A DNA stretch of 64,000 nt, taken from assembly GCF_900700375.1 (NCBI RefSeq), contig NC_041723.1, positions 13,418,263 to 13,482,262 of the forward strand, written 5' to 3'. Position 1 is the first letter of the stretch. Every line of letters starts with the position of its first letter. Positions 39,101 through 51,138 of the stretch are shown here, piece after piece. Position numbers and translations under genes: made by a program. The DNA is from Denticeps clupeoides (taxonomy: Eukaryota > Chordata > Actinopteri > Clupeiformes > Denticipitidae). The notes beneath the pieces are model-generated. The model did not search any database, was not told where the DNA came from, and saw only the letters and a program-made list of their open reading frames with translations.

Positions 39101-40218
39101 ACATTATCATGATATGAATTTGATATTAACAGCATAGTCCTGTGGGAAAAGCTTGATTAGAACCATTTGATAATTAGAACAGCCTCTGAAATGTGGGAGC
39201 CTAATGATATGCTGGGATAAACTGGTGTAATGATCAACTTCAGTTTTATGTTAAATCGATTGGCAAGAATTTATTTCTAAAAGGCCAGTTAATTAGCATT
39301 TCCCCCTTTCTGATTAATGTTGGTTATCCTGGTGAAAATATGAGTTATAAATTAAGTTCCTTTGAATGTCTCATCATTTCAAGCAAAAACACAAGATATG
39401 TTTTTTAAAGTTTTATCAAGCCGACTGCGTAAATGTGCAAAGACTGTGTAGGTGTGTGTATATACTAAATTAAGACCTAATCTCAAACCAGAGCAACTGG
39501 TCTATTCCAGACCCCCACATTAATTGGTTTTGTTCCCGGATTGGCGCCGTGTGGGATTGGCCGAGCATTATACTGCTGAGCTGTTCTGTTTCCCCTCCTC
39601 CAATTCGTCCCACTGCTTCTGAGCTGGTGTGTGTGTGGCTTTAGTGGACACAATCCGCCTAAATGAGCTTCATTACACATGGCCCCTGCCGACTTCCCTC
39701 ACTGATCAGGAGCCTAGTCAGACCTTCTACTGGTTTGGGGGATGGGGCCGGACAACCATTTAAATGAACATTTAGTCATGGGCGTTTATTTACCGTTTAA
39801 ACCATTTGCACACCCCTCCTCCTTTGTATGATCTGCAGAGTAAACGTTTAAACCACAAATTATTGTGACCATTTTCAGGGACCCCTGTGAACCGCATCCC
39901 CATTATGGCCAAACAGGTTTTGGACCTGTACATGCTGTACAAGCTGGTGACTGAGAAGGGGGGCCTGGTGGAGGTGATCAATAAGAAGATCTGGAGGGAG
40001 ATCACCAAGGGCCTTAACCTGCCCACATCTATCACCAGTGCAGCCTTCACCCTGCGCACACAGTAAGTTTAGCTCGGGAAATGTACGTTTACCTCAGTGA
40101 CTGTATTTAAATCAGTCAAATTACAACATTTAGCACTTATAGTATAGTATAAAGTTTGCTCTTTATTATTAATCTCTGTACACATCCCAGTTTGGACGCA
40201 CTTACACATTTATGGCTC

Positions 40219-40250
<32 letters not shown>

Positions 40251-43200
40251 ACGGCTTTTGGCGATTTACAATAGTGAACAAAGCAGCCATGAAGGTAAAA
40301 AGCGATGGCCCTGGGGGGGGCGAGATTCATCAAACATTCTTTCTTTTGATATAACAAATAGTAATTATTTTTCTTGCATTTGATTCTTTCATTCTTTCTT
40401 TTGATATAACAAATACTAATTATTTTTCTTGCATTTGATTCTTTAAAATGGCTCCCTCTTATTTTCCTTAGCCACCAGAGAGTAGGTGCATCCAGACTTT
40501 TGACGGGTAGTGTATTTAAAGCTTTACAAAGGCCGTTATTCCTGTGGGTTGAGCCTGAAATATTTTTCTGCTCCTTGTTTTGCAGATACATGAAGTATCT
40601 GTACCCGTACGAATGTGAGAAAAAGGGTCTGAGCTCTCCAGGGGAGCTGCAAGCCGCCATCGACAGTAACCGCAGGGAGGGCCGGCGGCCCAGCTACAGC
40701 AACAGCCTGTACCGCTTCTCCCCCTCTCCCAACGCCGCCCCTCACATCCTGGCCTCTCCCAAGATGCAGATGTCCTCTGCCGGACAGCCCGGCCTGCAAG
40801 CCACCCCCAGTGCAGCCATAAAGAAAAGCGCAGGTTTGTGATTTAACGTCCTGTGGTGTAATCACTCATTCTGCTGTAAAGCATGTTTGCAGAAGAGCCT
40901 GAATGTTACAATCAACATACCACAGCAGCAGTGGTCCCAACTCTTATGCGCATGGCCACTCACTCTTCTTCTCCATTTTTCATCCCTTGAAGAAAGTTTT
41001 GCTTGTTCTTTTAGTCTCTCCAGATTTTGAGTTGTTGTAATCACAGCAATTTCAGCAGGCCCCATGCATTCTGGAAATTCTGCCCAGTCACTATTGAATT
41101 TCTGTAAATTTGGCTGCATTTGGCTTAGAGGTTAAGGAGGCGGTCCTGTAATCAGAATGCTGCCGGTTCGAGTCCCCATCTGCGAAGGTGCCACTGAGCA
41201 AGGCACAGTCCCTACACACTGCCCCCCCGGGCGCCTGTCATGGCTGCCCACTGCTCACCAAGGGTGATGGTTAAATACAGAGGGCACATTTTGTTGTGTC
41301 ACTGTGTGCTATGCTGCCGTGTTTCACAATGACAATCACTTCACTTTCACTGTCTGCAGACTCAAAACCCAGGAAAACCGTGACCACTTTTACTGACTAT
41401 TCAACCATGGTACACGGCAGTATTATTATTATAATTTACGTTCTCCCACAATTTCTGCAAAAGAATGCCTGAAGTGTCAAGTAGTATTTGTCATTTCAGC
41501 CATCTACCTACATAGTGAAATGAGACACCGTTCCTCGGATTCCATGGTGCAACAACAACAACAAAAAAGTACAAAAGAATACAGAAACTACAAGGGCAGA
41601 AAGACAGGACAACATACAGGGCAGCAGATTATGAGTAGTCCAAAGCATTTCAATAGCAGTTCAATAGTTAATACAAGTTAATGCAATTTTGATTTAAGTA
41701 TTTATTTATTTTAATAAATCAGACAAAACAATCCCACTAAAAAGACCATAAAGACCATTGTTACCATTGGTGTGTCTATAAAAATCTTTTTTAAATATTT
41801 AATTTTCTTGGGCTGATGTTTACGGCATAATCAGGATTCATCTGATTAAAAAATTTAACCCAATTAACACACCTGCAGTACGCAAATGGGTGGTTGATCT
41901 GGTAGTGATATGAAAAAGATGATAAACTGCACATTGGCCCTCTCAGTAGGACATTTGAACATAAAAAAACAAGGGACCAGTCGACAGACAAAGTATTAAG
42001 CACATTGTGCAGGAAGGACTTCCATCTTAAAATACCACGTTAACGCAAAGTATACGTTAATCTGCTAGCACTTTGACTACGTGTCACCTGGCTTGCGACA
42101 AACAAGTTGCATAGTGTGGGGGTCTCAGTAAATCTGTGGACTGCAGCAAACTACATACCGATTAATATCATTGTGGATAAAGGTTTTAGATGTCTGAATG
42201 TTCAATAAATATATATATTAGTGGTGGTCATAGATTAATTTTTTTAATCTAGATTAATCTCACTGTAATCTTGGAATTAATCTAGATTAAAATAGCTCAT
42301 TTGAATTCTGCCGAAGGCATTCAGAATATGTGTGCTACCCAAATAATGACTCAAAATAAGTCTTTGAGAACGGCTTTCTCAAGCCAGGTGACGCATTAGA
42401 CCAGGGGCTCATCTCCTGTTTCCAAAATGCATCACAAACTGCTTGAGAAAGATGTTCTACTATGATAATTGGTGATGAAAATAAATGTTTATGTGTCCAG
42501 GACAACTAAACCGGGTCTCCAACCCACTAACCCAAGGGCACGGCTGCATCCAAACAATTTTCGGGGGGGTGATCAAAGTTTTAGAACCCACAATAACCAT
42601 AAATTGAACAAACAAAAATACAGAAACATATTTGACATAACCAGAAACATTAACACACTTTAACATTCTACAATTAAACAAACACCCGGATTGTCATTAT
42701 AATTCCCTTACCCACATCAGAATACAGGTAAACAAAATAAACGTCTTTAGAAAATAAGAAAGAAGAAATATACTTATAAATCTAGTGTAACGATTTAACT
42801 CTGGCACAATAGCTTGCGTAGTATAGACCAAGCTCCCAACCCAACTTTGTGAATAGATTAACGGTGATATTTTTTTAGTGCCCGATCAGAGTCTCACGTT
42901 AACGCAGCACGTTAACACCACTAATATATATATATAATATATATATATATAAAATCCCTTTTCTTGCTCATTCAAATTGAAATGCGATTGATTAAAAATG
43001 AATGTAATTTAATTGTGATTGATCTTAATCCACAGCAAACCTGTGATTTAATCTGATTAAAATTTTTTGCATTTGACAGCACTATTTGATATGTCACTGC
43101 ACCCCCTGCTGTTTGTAACATGTCACTGATATTCACTTACTTCCTTTCAACTATGATTAAAGGCTGGTCACACTTAACTGAATAAAAACTGCAAAAATGG

Positions 43201-45490
43201 ACATTATTTCAGGTCTGTGCTCGGGGTCAGGAAATGTGTGAAGGAAACAGGGCCCTCAGGAGATCAGTGGAAAGCGTAGTTGTTAAAGCCATTATGGGGC
43301 TGCACTTCCTGTGCGGCCCAGAGGCAGCGAGGCTCCTACAGTCTGCCTCATACAGGCCAACTGTACTCTACACTGGATTACTTGAGCAGGAAGCCTGTTT
43401 GGGCTGCTGAAATACAGCTTTGTTTCAGATTGCAGAACCGGGTCAACAGTGATATACATTTATCATTCAGTGTGTGAGTTCATTATTATATGTCTTGGAA
43501 TAGACCTGATATACCAAGTTATTTTCATAATAGCAGACTTTACAATAGATGCACTGCCCTGTGTAAACATCTCCAGAACATCCTAAAGATTTTTAATGGG
43601 GTTAAATTCCGAAATAATTCTTTCACAATTAGAGTATGTGGAATCCCCTCCTGAAATATGCAAGTGCCTTCAGGAAAGAAAAATCCATTGTCCATTTAGC
43701 CCAGACAGATCTTAACATTGCTTCCACTGGTTTGTAGAGTAGGCCCTATGCATGATGGGTGATCAGTTCATGCACTTCCCTCCTTACCCTGATGTGACAA
43801 TCACTCTGGACCAGGCTAAATCTGGATTCATCAGACAACGATGTGTGTGTGGAAATGCATTAACTTTACTATTAAACAAGCAGAGTTCGACTATTTATTT
43901 TCTTCAATTTATTAAAAAAAAATTTCGATCACATGTAAAAATAAAATTATACTTTTGCGACCATTTTCCACTAGCCGTCAGTTTTCATTAATGTATTACT
44001 GCTCACCACTGTCTTGTCCGCAATACCTTTTAGTACTTTTGTTTATTTGTTGATGTAAGATTTATAATTTGATCATTCTGAAACACAGGCTTGAGACAGT
44101 TTTCCACGATCATGGGATGGTTGAGAGCGGTCTTTGCTTTATTCCTGGTCATCACATGAATGACACTGTTTCAAATGGGCTGCCCTACCTGTGGGTGTGG
44201 AGTGTGTGAGACCACTGACTGATCGCTTCTCCGCACTGTTTCCTCAGTTCCGGAGGAGGGCCCTGTCTCCGTGCTGCCTGGCAGGCTGCCTCTGGCTCTG
44301 GCCCTGGGACATCAGCAGCAGCTGGCACGGGCAGCCACCCTAGAGCAGCTGCGTGAGCACCTTGAGACCGGAATGGGTGCAGGCGTGTTGGGCACAGCCG
44401 TGGGAGCCATAGACGGGCCGGACAGGAAAATGGCACGTGTGGCAGAGGAGCAGCAGAGGCTCTTGCAACAGGCCTTCCAGCAGAACCTCTTGGCTATGGC
44501 ATCACAGGTCCACCCTGCCAACCTCAGGATGGGCTCCACTCGCGGTCAGTGTGCAAACAAGCTTACTATATAATATAAATCTGCAAGGACTGGGCATTTA
44601 ATGACTTTCATATCAACTTTTCCATCAATAAAGTCAATGTACAGTCATCAATTAATTTGACGTCATCTTTGCATGCGCTTTGCGCATATGTATAGATGAA
44701 TGTGCACCCTTATTGTGAGGCAACTTGGGACCGGCACCAAGAAACACAATGACATTAATTCAAAGAGTTTTGCACATTGTGGAGGCAAAAAAAAAAACAA
44801 ACCATTTATCCTACGTTTGACCCAATCCTCAGATACAAGATTTTATAATCAGTCTGTAACACTTTGTTTAAAGTATTTAATGTAATTAAAAGTTGTATTT
44901 TTGTTTTGTTTTTATGTCTATTTTGATTGTGGGCCCAGACTGTGGGCCTGTAGTGTGTGTGTGTTTGTTTGGTTTTTTTTTTTTAATATATATGTATGTA
45001 TGTATGTTCATAAAAATTCGCTGAAGTGAATCTTGCTGCAGTTTTTTTTGGCACACATTTTAATAGAAATATTCTTTGTTTGTGTTCTTGCTGCAGAAGA
45101 CAAACAAGATCTGGCCCTCAACATTTCCTCTAATGGTTCGACCAGCATCACGGTGTCTGTGGAAGTTAATGGAACTGTTTACTCAGGTGTGTATGTGTTG
45201 ATGCATGTGTTGATCCCTGGTCTTGCATCTGCCTTCACACATGTGTGCAGAATATTACTCCCATCATCCCAGTCATTCTGACCCTCGTGTTCACATTTTC
45301 CCATCTTCCTGCAGGAACGCTCTATGCCCAGAAGCCCTCGGCCTCGGCTTCTGCAACAGCGACTCCTACTGGCCAGGGCGTGGGACATGGGATTAATTCA
45401 TCCTCCCACAGCCCGACTGTCGTCTCCTCATCATCTTCCTCTTCCTCCAAATGCCCTGGATCTGCAGACGCCACTAGCAGCTCTCCATAG
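28779..45490 (+). CDS. arid3b: AT-rich interaction domain protein 3B (ARID3B)
   Basis: ARID3B is a nuclear transcription factor that binds AT-rich DNA through an extended ARID domain. The exons 28779-28814, 29443-30138, 35398-35472, 35568-35640, 39879-40062, 40586-40833, 44248-44544, 45097-45186 and 45315-45490 join in phase to 624 residues. In order: a short start exon (MVENSGSGKAQM); a glutamine-rich helix (MEQLQKQQQAKLEMERKERH); a long acidic tract; a basic patch KKRPRSPSTKVKDEPE with a sumoylation-type VKDE; the ARID (YELDSDPNRKEFLDDLFTFM to RTQYMKYLYPYE); and the REKLES region (LEQLREHLETG, EEQQRLLQQAFQQN, SVEVNGTVYSGTLYAQKP) with a serine-rich end. The cassette ending GEASRDFAK before LYELD is typical of ARID3B rather than ARID3A, although NRIPIMAKQVLDL reads like ARID3A. 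The large introns show only repeats. The frame is intact. Confidence 0.93.
30139..35397 (+). other. Large arid3b intron, no gene inside
   Basis: This is the second arid3b intron. It contains poly-T runs (for example 32829-32855 and 34257-34271), a poly-A run (34322-34344) and a (GT)n tract near 34907. Open frames are short and none matches a protein I know. The GC-rich stretch 33580-34030 could be regulatory, but nothing specific shows it. Confidence 0.5.
35641..39878 (+). other. arid3b intron with long (GT)n tract
   Basis: The intron between the two exons that encode the first part of the ARID. It holds a 73-base (GT)n tract at 36043-36115, a worn family A-like SINE relic at about 36600-36720 (AGGACACAATGGTAGTAA), and a transposon-end-like motif near 38420 (GATCAGCCACAATATTA). 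No coding content is seen. Confidence 0.5.
36043..36115. repeat. (GT)n microsatellite, about 36 units
   Basis: An uninterrupted GT dinucleotide array, the longest dinucleotide repeat in the window, inside an arid3b intron. Confidence 0.98.
40179..40514. mobile_element. Tc1/mariner-like remnant with internal tandem duplication
   Basis: The left end TACACATCCCAGTTTGGACG and the right end (reverse complement TACACTACCCGTCAAAAGTC) match the ends of the element at 15648-16218 in type and orientation. The interior is only about 300 bases and contains a 55-base unit twice in tandem, 40336-40390 and 40391-40445, differing at one position. It lies in the arid3b intron before exon 40586-40833. Confidence 0.65.
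41117..41349 (+). repeat. tRNA-derived SINE, family B, well preserved
   Basis: The head carries box A (TTGGCTTAGAGGTTAAGG) and a perfect box B (GGTTCGAGTCCC at 41165-41176). The body shows GGGCGCCTGTCATGGCTGCC and CTCACCAAGGGTGATGGTTA, and the tail TTTCACAATGACAATCACTT. It is the most complete family B copy and lies in the arid3b intron between 40834 and 44247. Confidence 0.88.
42213..42930. mobile_element. Nonautonomous DNA transposon with terminal inverted repeats
   Basis: The left end TATATATTAGTGGTGGTCAT pairs with the reverse complement of the right end, TATATATTAGTGGTGTTAAC, and the element is about 720 bases. Next to the left end the sequence ATCTAGATTAA appears repeatedly. No open frame of transposase size is present. 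Flanks are AT dinucleotide runs, so a target-site duplication cannot be read. The superfamily was not determined. Confidence 0.6.
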
Positions 45491-46375
45491 AGACAATCGA
45501 TTCCTGTATTTGCAGATTCCCCAGTTTCCTCCATACATGCTTGGCCATGCCTTAGGACTGGTGGCTAACCCTGCGCTCACATCCCACCGCCCACAAATCT
45601 CATCAGCTTTCATTAGGAACACTACCCCCCTGATCTCTTGGGGAAACACTGTCACTGTGAATGTACTTTAACAATTTTAATGACACATCCAGTTTATGCA
45701 CAACCAATACCTCAAGTCTGATCGCTAACACTGGACATGTTTTGTCATCTTTTACAAATCTGTGCATTCAGTACATCTCTTCACATGAAGATATTGGCCT
45801 CAATATCCGAGCAGTACAATCAAGGCATGTTCTAAATGTTCTGCCAAAATCCTGCAGGTGCTTTTGCCTTTGCCATCTCTAGTCGGTCTTATGCAGTCAC
45901 TTGATTACCTCTGAGTTTTCCTGGTGGTGAAGTAGTGTGTTATGAGTGGCCGACTAACCTTGACCTATACTCATGTCTCCAGGGGCTGCTCTGTTCTGTG
46001 AACAGATCATGTATGGACTCTAAACAGATTTCTTTGCAGATTAACTTCAAACTGGTGTGTGTGTGTGTGTGTTTCACTCTTATGCTCTCCTGTGTTTTGT
46101 CAAGACTTTGAGATGTGTAAGGGGATCTGATTTTCAGTGTTCTAAAGATGAAACAAAGGACATTTCGTAGCCCTTACACTTGTGCAGACTTGCCTCTAAA
46201 CGGCTCCAGATGAAAAGTGAAAGCATCAGTCCGTAGGAATGCCACAGACTATCATGCCTAGCCAGTGTGTCTTTAAATGCGGTCCAGTAATCAATCATGA
46301 GCTCAGCACCTTGTTTTTATGCTCATACCACGAAGGAATGATAACAGGGTTTATAAACGGTGCTGAAGTTCATGC

Positions 46376-46409
<34 letters not shown>

Positions 46410-46691
46410 GAAAACTTTCCATATTGGAAAGTGTGTGTCTCAGGAATTTAGACGGATCACCACTGGTTCATTCTACCACAGAAAATAGCAATGTTCAGAG
46501 AAGACTAGACTCTACCTCACAGTTGCGTTCACATAGGGGACAAATATATTTCAGAGATATATTACGACATGTTTAAAATATTTTCAGGCCGCAACGAATA
46601 CCTCAAGTACATTTTAAAAATATATATAGAGTGATGTGGTTATAGTACTGTATGTAACAAAAGATACCTCAGAAATTAGTTGACAACGGAT

Positions 46692-46697
46692 AATAAA
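46692..46697 (+). terminator. arid3b: Possible arid3b polyadenylation signal
   Basis: An AATAAA stands about 1.2 kb after the arid3b stop. A poly-T run (46382-46410) and GT repeats lie in the proposed 3' untranslated region. The next gene starts about 0.9 kb further on. Confidence 0.4.
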
Positions 46698-47667
46698 GCC
46701 TGAGGTCATTATGAGTATAGACTACATTCAGGGATTACAAAACTTATACATTTATACCTCATGAAGAACCTGACCAGGTTGACGATCAGCTCTACCCACT
46801 GCACAAAAAGAGGTCAAAACATCCAAAAGGACACCGGTGCTCATTTTTGTACCTTCTCATAGGTAATTTTAGGCCAGGTCTTGCTTTGGTCCTCTCTTGC
46901 TTTAATACCAGAAATGTTATTTCTCACATCTTTGTATTTAGCAGATAAGTGTACAGCTGAAAGCCAAAGACCAATTCACTGTATTTCCATTTTCTTTTCT
47001 CTTCTGGTATTGCCACGCTGTAATTTGACAAAGTTAACAGTGGGATTAAAGACTGATATCCGATGAACTTTGAATTGGTCGTTATTTCTATTTTAAAGTG
47101 ACTTTAATTTTTTTAAATTTTTTATTTATTTATTTATTTTTTTTCCTCAGTTTTCCGGTCAAGCCTAACAGAGTGTAGTCTAAATTAGTCTATTGTAACT
47201 ACACCACCACATCACTGTATGTTGGAATGGACATCAAAAGATGGGGACCAAGGAAATAATTTACAACCAGAAGTTAAGATTGTGGTTTATAATGGGCTAA
47301 CTGTTCTGAAAGATCAGCATGGGTGGACCCAATCAGAGAATAAACAGAAAGATTATGGTGCAAGATGCAATGATCTGGATGTCATAAAGTGTAATATTGT
47401 AGTTAAAACGACCGGAAGACTCATCTCTGAGTGGGTGTTGGTTTAAGAGGGTGGGAGGTTTGCATCTGGACCAGCTGTTCGTGAACAAGGCTCCGCCCAC
47501 TTCAATCTGCGGACCCTGTTTGCTTGAGGGGATGCGCTGCTCTCGCCAGAACGCTGGATTATTCTCCAGGCACAGATGGAGAGCCCGAGGAAAACAACCA
47601 CTGGATTCAGCAACCGACCTTAAAGACAGAATTCTACTTTGGCAGTGGGACCGCTAGTTTCTTCAAC

Positions 47668-50276
47668 ATGGTAAAGATGGACAATAGCATTAGTTTAGTC
47701 TGTATTGCTTTGTTGTCCTAAGGTCTAGAGTGTTACAAATACTTTATTCAATTTTAATAGCTAATGTTTTTGTGTTCAGCTATTTTATATGTATGTGTTT
47801 GACAACTTCTAGAAGTCTCTCACCGTTTATAATATTTGTCAGTCATCGTCCAGTCTCACCAACGCAGCTACGTTAAGTTGCACGAACAGGAAGCATACCA
47901 GAATGCACTAAAGCTGAAGCCTGTGGGCGAGTCTGCCGCTGTCAGCATGTCCGTGGAGGACGAGGACGACTGCCCACTGTGGCAGTCTGTGGTGCTCTTT
48001 TGCTGCAAGGGTGTGATCGAGTGTATCATCGTCCTGCTTTTTATATGGCTGCTGGTGCAGGTGCTCTTCACCAAGCAACTGGAAGGCAAGTGTTTCCTCT
48101 TTACCCCTATACCTAAATGGGTACGCCGGTCTTAAACGTTCTTAAGCCACACTCCTTTTCCAAACCACGAACCATGTTTCCTTGAATAAGCAAGAGAATC
48201 ACCTATATTGCATTTTCAAGACAGAATGTTGCCGCTGCTGATCAATGGCTGAAAAGGCTTATTCCTGTTGAAGGGCCGCTGCTGCATTTTGAGTTAAAGT
48301 CAAACTCTTGGATTAACTGGCAGGGGTAATATTAAATATTTGTGTGTTTCTCCCTCTGTCTAGTCCACCTGCAGCTACTGCTGGCAGTGGGACTGGTGGG
48401 TTTCTGCTGCTCTCTGGTCCTGGGTTGTGTCCTGTGTTGGCGGTGGAAATTACAAACGGCAGGGGACCCTGTGAGGTCATCCCCTGCACCGGCGCCGGCT
48501 GATCACATGACCCAGCTTGAGAGTGCTGCAACAGGAAGCATGCAGTATGAACAGTTGGAGGCCAAAGCCCAGGGAAACCCTTCTCCTTTTGGGAGTTCCA
48601 CTCCGTCAGATGATGATTTCGCTACGCTACCTTTGTCCTCCCAACGATGTGCTCTATCAGATCCCAGAAGTCGTCCTCAATCATGTTTCCCCCTGCGGCG
48701 ACTCAGTTCACCCACACTGTCCATGCCGCTTTACAACCTCAAAGGCCATGGACGCACCTCCCTTCCATCTCTATCCAAAGTTGGTCTGGTCTCAAAGACC
48801 TGGAAAGTTTTGGAGCATCACTGTGGAGCTGATGGTTCCAGCGAGTGCATCAGACTCACTAGTCGCAGCCCATCTGGGTTCCAGGAGGAGCCCTTCCCTC
48901 CATACTATGGCTCTAATTCCAGCTGTTGTCCTCCGGGTGCTTCCCTCCACTTCACTCTTAGCTTCTCTCCAACACAAGGAACCATCAGAATCAATCTTCT
49001 CAGCCTAACAGGGACCAGTCAGCAGCTTGGTGGAGTAACCGTATTGGCCGCTCTGCCCCCCATCCACTCAGACCCAGTGGAGTTGTCTGGTCACCATCTG
49101 GAGATGGATGTGGGCTCTCTGGAGGAGCTCCAGCACTGTGCACTCAGAATGACTGTCTTCACTGTGGGTCTGTCTGGATCAGGAAAGTCTTCTTTAGGAG
49201 AGCTGGAGTTACAGTGTGGAGAAATAAAGTGGGAACCAGAGAGACAAATTGCTTGTTCCAAGGAGCTTGTCAACACACAAACGGTACAAATTTCTTTTTT
49301 TGTATTATTATTGTTTAAGTGCTTTTGAACAATTTCATTTTTTTCATTCTTCTCAGATAGTGACTTCACAACAAAGTGCTCGAGAAGTGGGTGGTGCTCC
49401 GCAGGTCCTGGGGCAGCTCTTCATTCTGCTGCAGTATCAGTCTGTGGACCATCGCATCAAAGTCGTGGTTATGAAGGGTGAAAACCTGGCAAACTACGCA
49501 CATATTTCAGGAGCACCAGGTAGAGATTATTCTCAGTGTTACCATGGTCGCGAAAGCACGACCTTTTCTCAACGGTTGAGCACAACATACATTGAGCTCT
49601 ACAGTGTTACATAAGTCCTCATCGCTTGTACCAGTCACAAGTGAAATGCAGCCAGCGAATCAAGTAATCCACGGTCTTGGCTTTTAATGTTGAGGATTAA
49701 ATGATTGTCTTACAGAATCTCGTGTCTGAGGGAGATCATCCTATTTTAATGACATTGTGCCGTAATCCCTCCTCCCAATCCCGGTGGTTTGAGGTGACCT
49801 GTGACATTGGCTGTCGCACTTTTGTGCACAGCCTGGAAACTTTCTTGTTTTCTCTTTCTTGTTTTCCAGATCACCACGTTATGGTTCATCTGAGACATAA
49901 AGGTGTTGTGATTGCTTCCAAGACAACACACAGTGCAAGTGGATGCAACCCAGTGTGGAAAACGTCCTTCCTGTTTGAACTGCCACCTGGTGACACCCCG
50001 CAAATGCCTCTCACCCTTGAGTTTGTTGTCATGAAGGTAAGAAGCATCATTTGTTTCTTCATGTCATTTTCTGAAGATTTGTAAGCTAAGGTTTGGTCTT
50101 CCCTGTAAAAAATGCAACTCTTTTTCAAACAGGGCCGCCTCTGTTCTAGTTTCTGTGCAGCTGGAAGAGTTTTCATTGGCCAGGATGCTATTGAGGATGG
50201 ACAGGCTCACTGGAGAGACATGTGCAACAGAGACCAGGTGGAAACTATACGATGGCACACTATCCAGCCATTGTAG
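47668..50276 (+). CDS. Membrane-anchored tandem C2 domain protein (synaptotagmin-like)
   Basis: I do not recognise the exact gene. The exons 47668-47670 (only the ATG), 47854-48085, 48364-49283, 49357-49519, 49870-50036 and 50133-50276 join in phase to 542 residues. The N-terminus is followed by two hydrophobic segments, near residues 33-62 (VVLFCCKGVIECIIVLLFIW) and 78-105 (VHLQLLLAVGLVGFCCSLVL), separated by a short FTKQLE link. A Ser/Pro-rich linker precedes a C2-like domain (LHFTLSFSPTQGTIRINLLS) and a second C2 domain (VLGQLFILLQYQSVDHRIKV, CNPVWKTSFLFELP). The C-terminus RWHTIQPL resembles the WHXL end of synaptotagmins. Acidic residues expected in the Ca-binding loops are mostly missing, so calcium binding is doubtful (inference). 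The intron after 48085 uses a GC donor. A membrane-trafficking role is likely from the domains only. Possible family: atypical synaptotagmin or related multi-C2 protein. Confidence 0.75.
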
Positions 50277-50399
50277 AAACGGCTTCAGCCAACCAGTGAC
50301 AAATGCTGGAATTACTGTTGGACAAATGGACATAATGATATAGAAATGGTGCCGTGGAAAGCAGCAAGTGGCAATTCTGCCCCATGTAATTCCTAGGCA

Positions 50400-50640
50400 T
50401 CTTCTGAACAACCTTATGTAAAAATGCACCTTTACATTTATAAGACCCTCTTACCACTGTGCTCAAGGACACAATGGTAGTAATGGGGTTACCCACTAGG
50501 CTACTTTTGTACCTACGTACAACGTTTCTGTTGGATTGAATGGATAGTTCTGTTATACAGGGTTGGTGCTAAACTAGTGGGTAAAACACTTGCCTATGAA
50601 CCAGTTGACAGCAGGTTTGCTCTGGATAAATAAAATGTAA
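50400..50640. repeat. Worn SINE family A pieces in the C2 gene 3' UTR
   Basis: Pieces of family A are seen at 50425-50510 (AAGGACACAATGGTAGTAAT, then CCCACTAGGCTACTT, minus orientation) and 50565-50640 (CTAGTGGGTAAAACACTTGC, plus orientation). The second piece ends in GGATAAATAAAATG, which contains an AATAAA hexamer at 50629. Confidence 0.6.
50629..50634 (+). terminator. Possible poly(A) signal within a SINE relic
   Basis: AATAAA about 350 bases after the stop of the C2 gene, inside the degenerate SINE tail. Another AATAAA lies at 50886. Either could end the transcript; the facing coiled-coil gene ends at 51139. Confidence 0.4.
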
Positions 50641-51138
50641 TGTAATTTAATGTAACACAGTGTTTGAGGATCTTTTACGTTGCTGAACAAATGAAGTTCA
50701 ATTGGAATTGGTAGATCTCATATACACCTACATTCCAGATGACCAAAATAGAAGAAAAAAACCCCCCACCAAAATAAAAAAGCCATTCTATCAAAAGCTG
50801 TGTGCATGATCTCTTCACACTGAGCCTCAAGACAAGTTATTTAATTAGTCTGAAAGCATACAGATAAATGCATACACAAATTACAAATAAAATGGCTTTA
50901 TATGTAAGTGAAGTGTTTAGGTTACGTGAATTTAGAAAACGACAACAGACGGTAACAAGCAAATCATTTAAATGGGGAAAAATACAAGATTAACCCTTTT
51001 GGGGATTAGTAATACAGATGGATGTGCTGGCACATAAAGCACTCTATATAATAATTGAAACAGATATGGAGTCGAGTGGGATGAGTGATGTGATTTCATG
51101 GTGGATTGGGGACATAGTAGGAGGACGAGGCTGGGATT

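Noticed and set aside
48517-49008. Second long open frame overlapping the C2 gene's third exon
   Set aside because: It is a shadow in another frame. The frame kept in the annotation carries the membrane segment and C2 sequence and joins both neighbours in phase.
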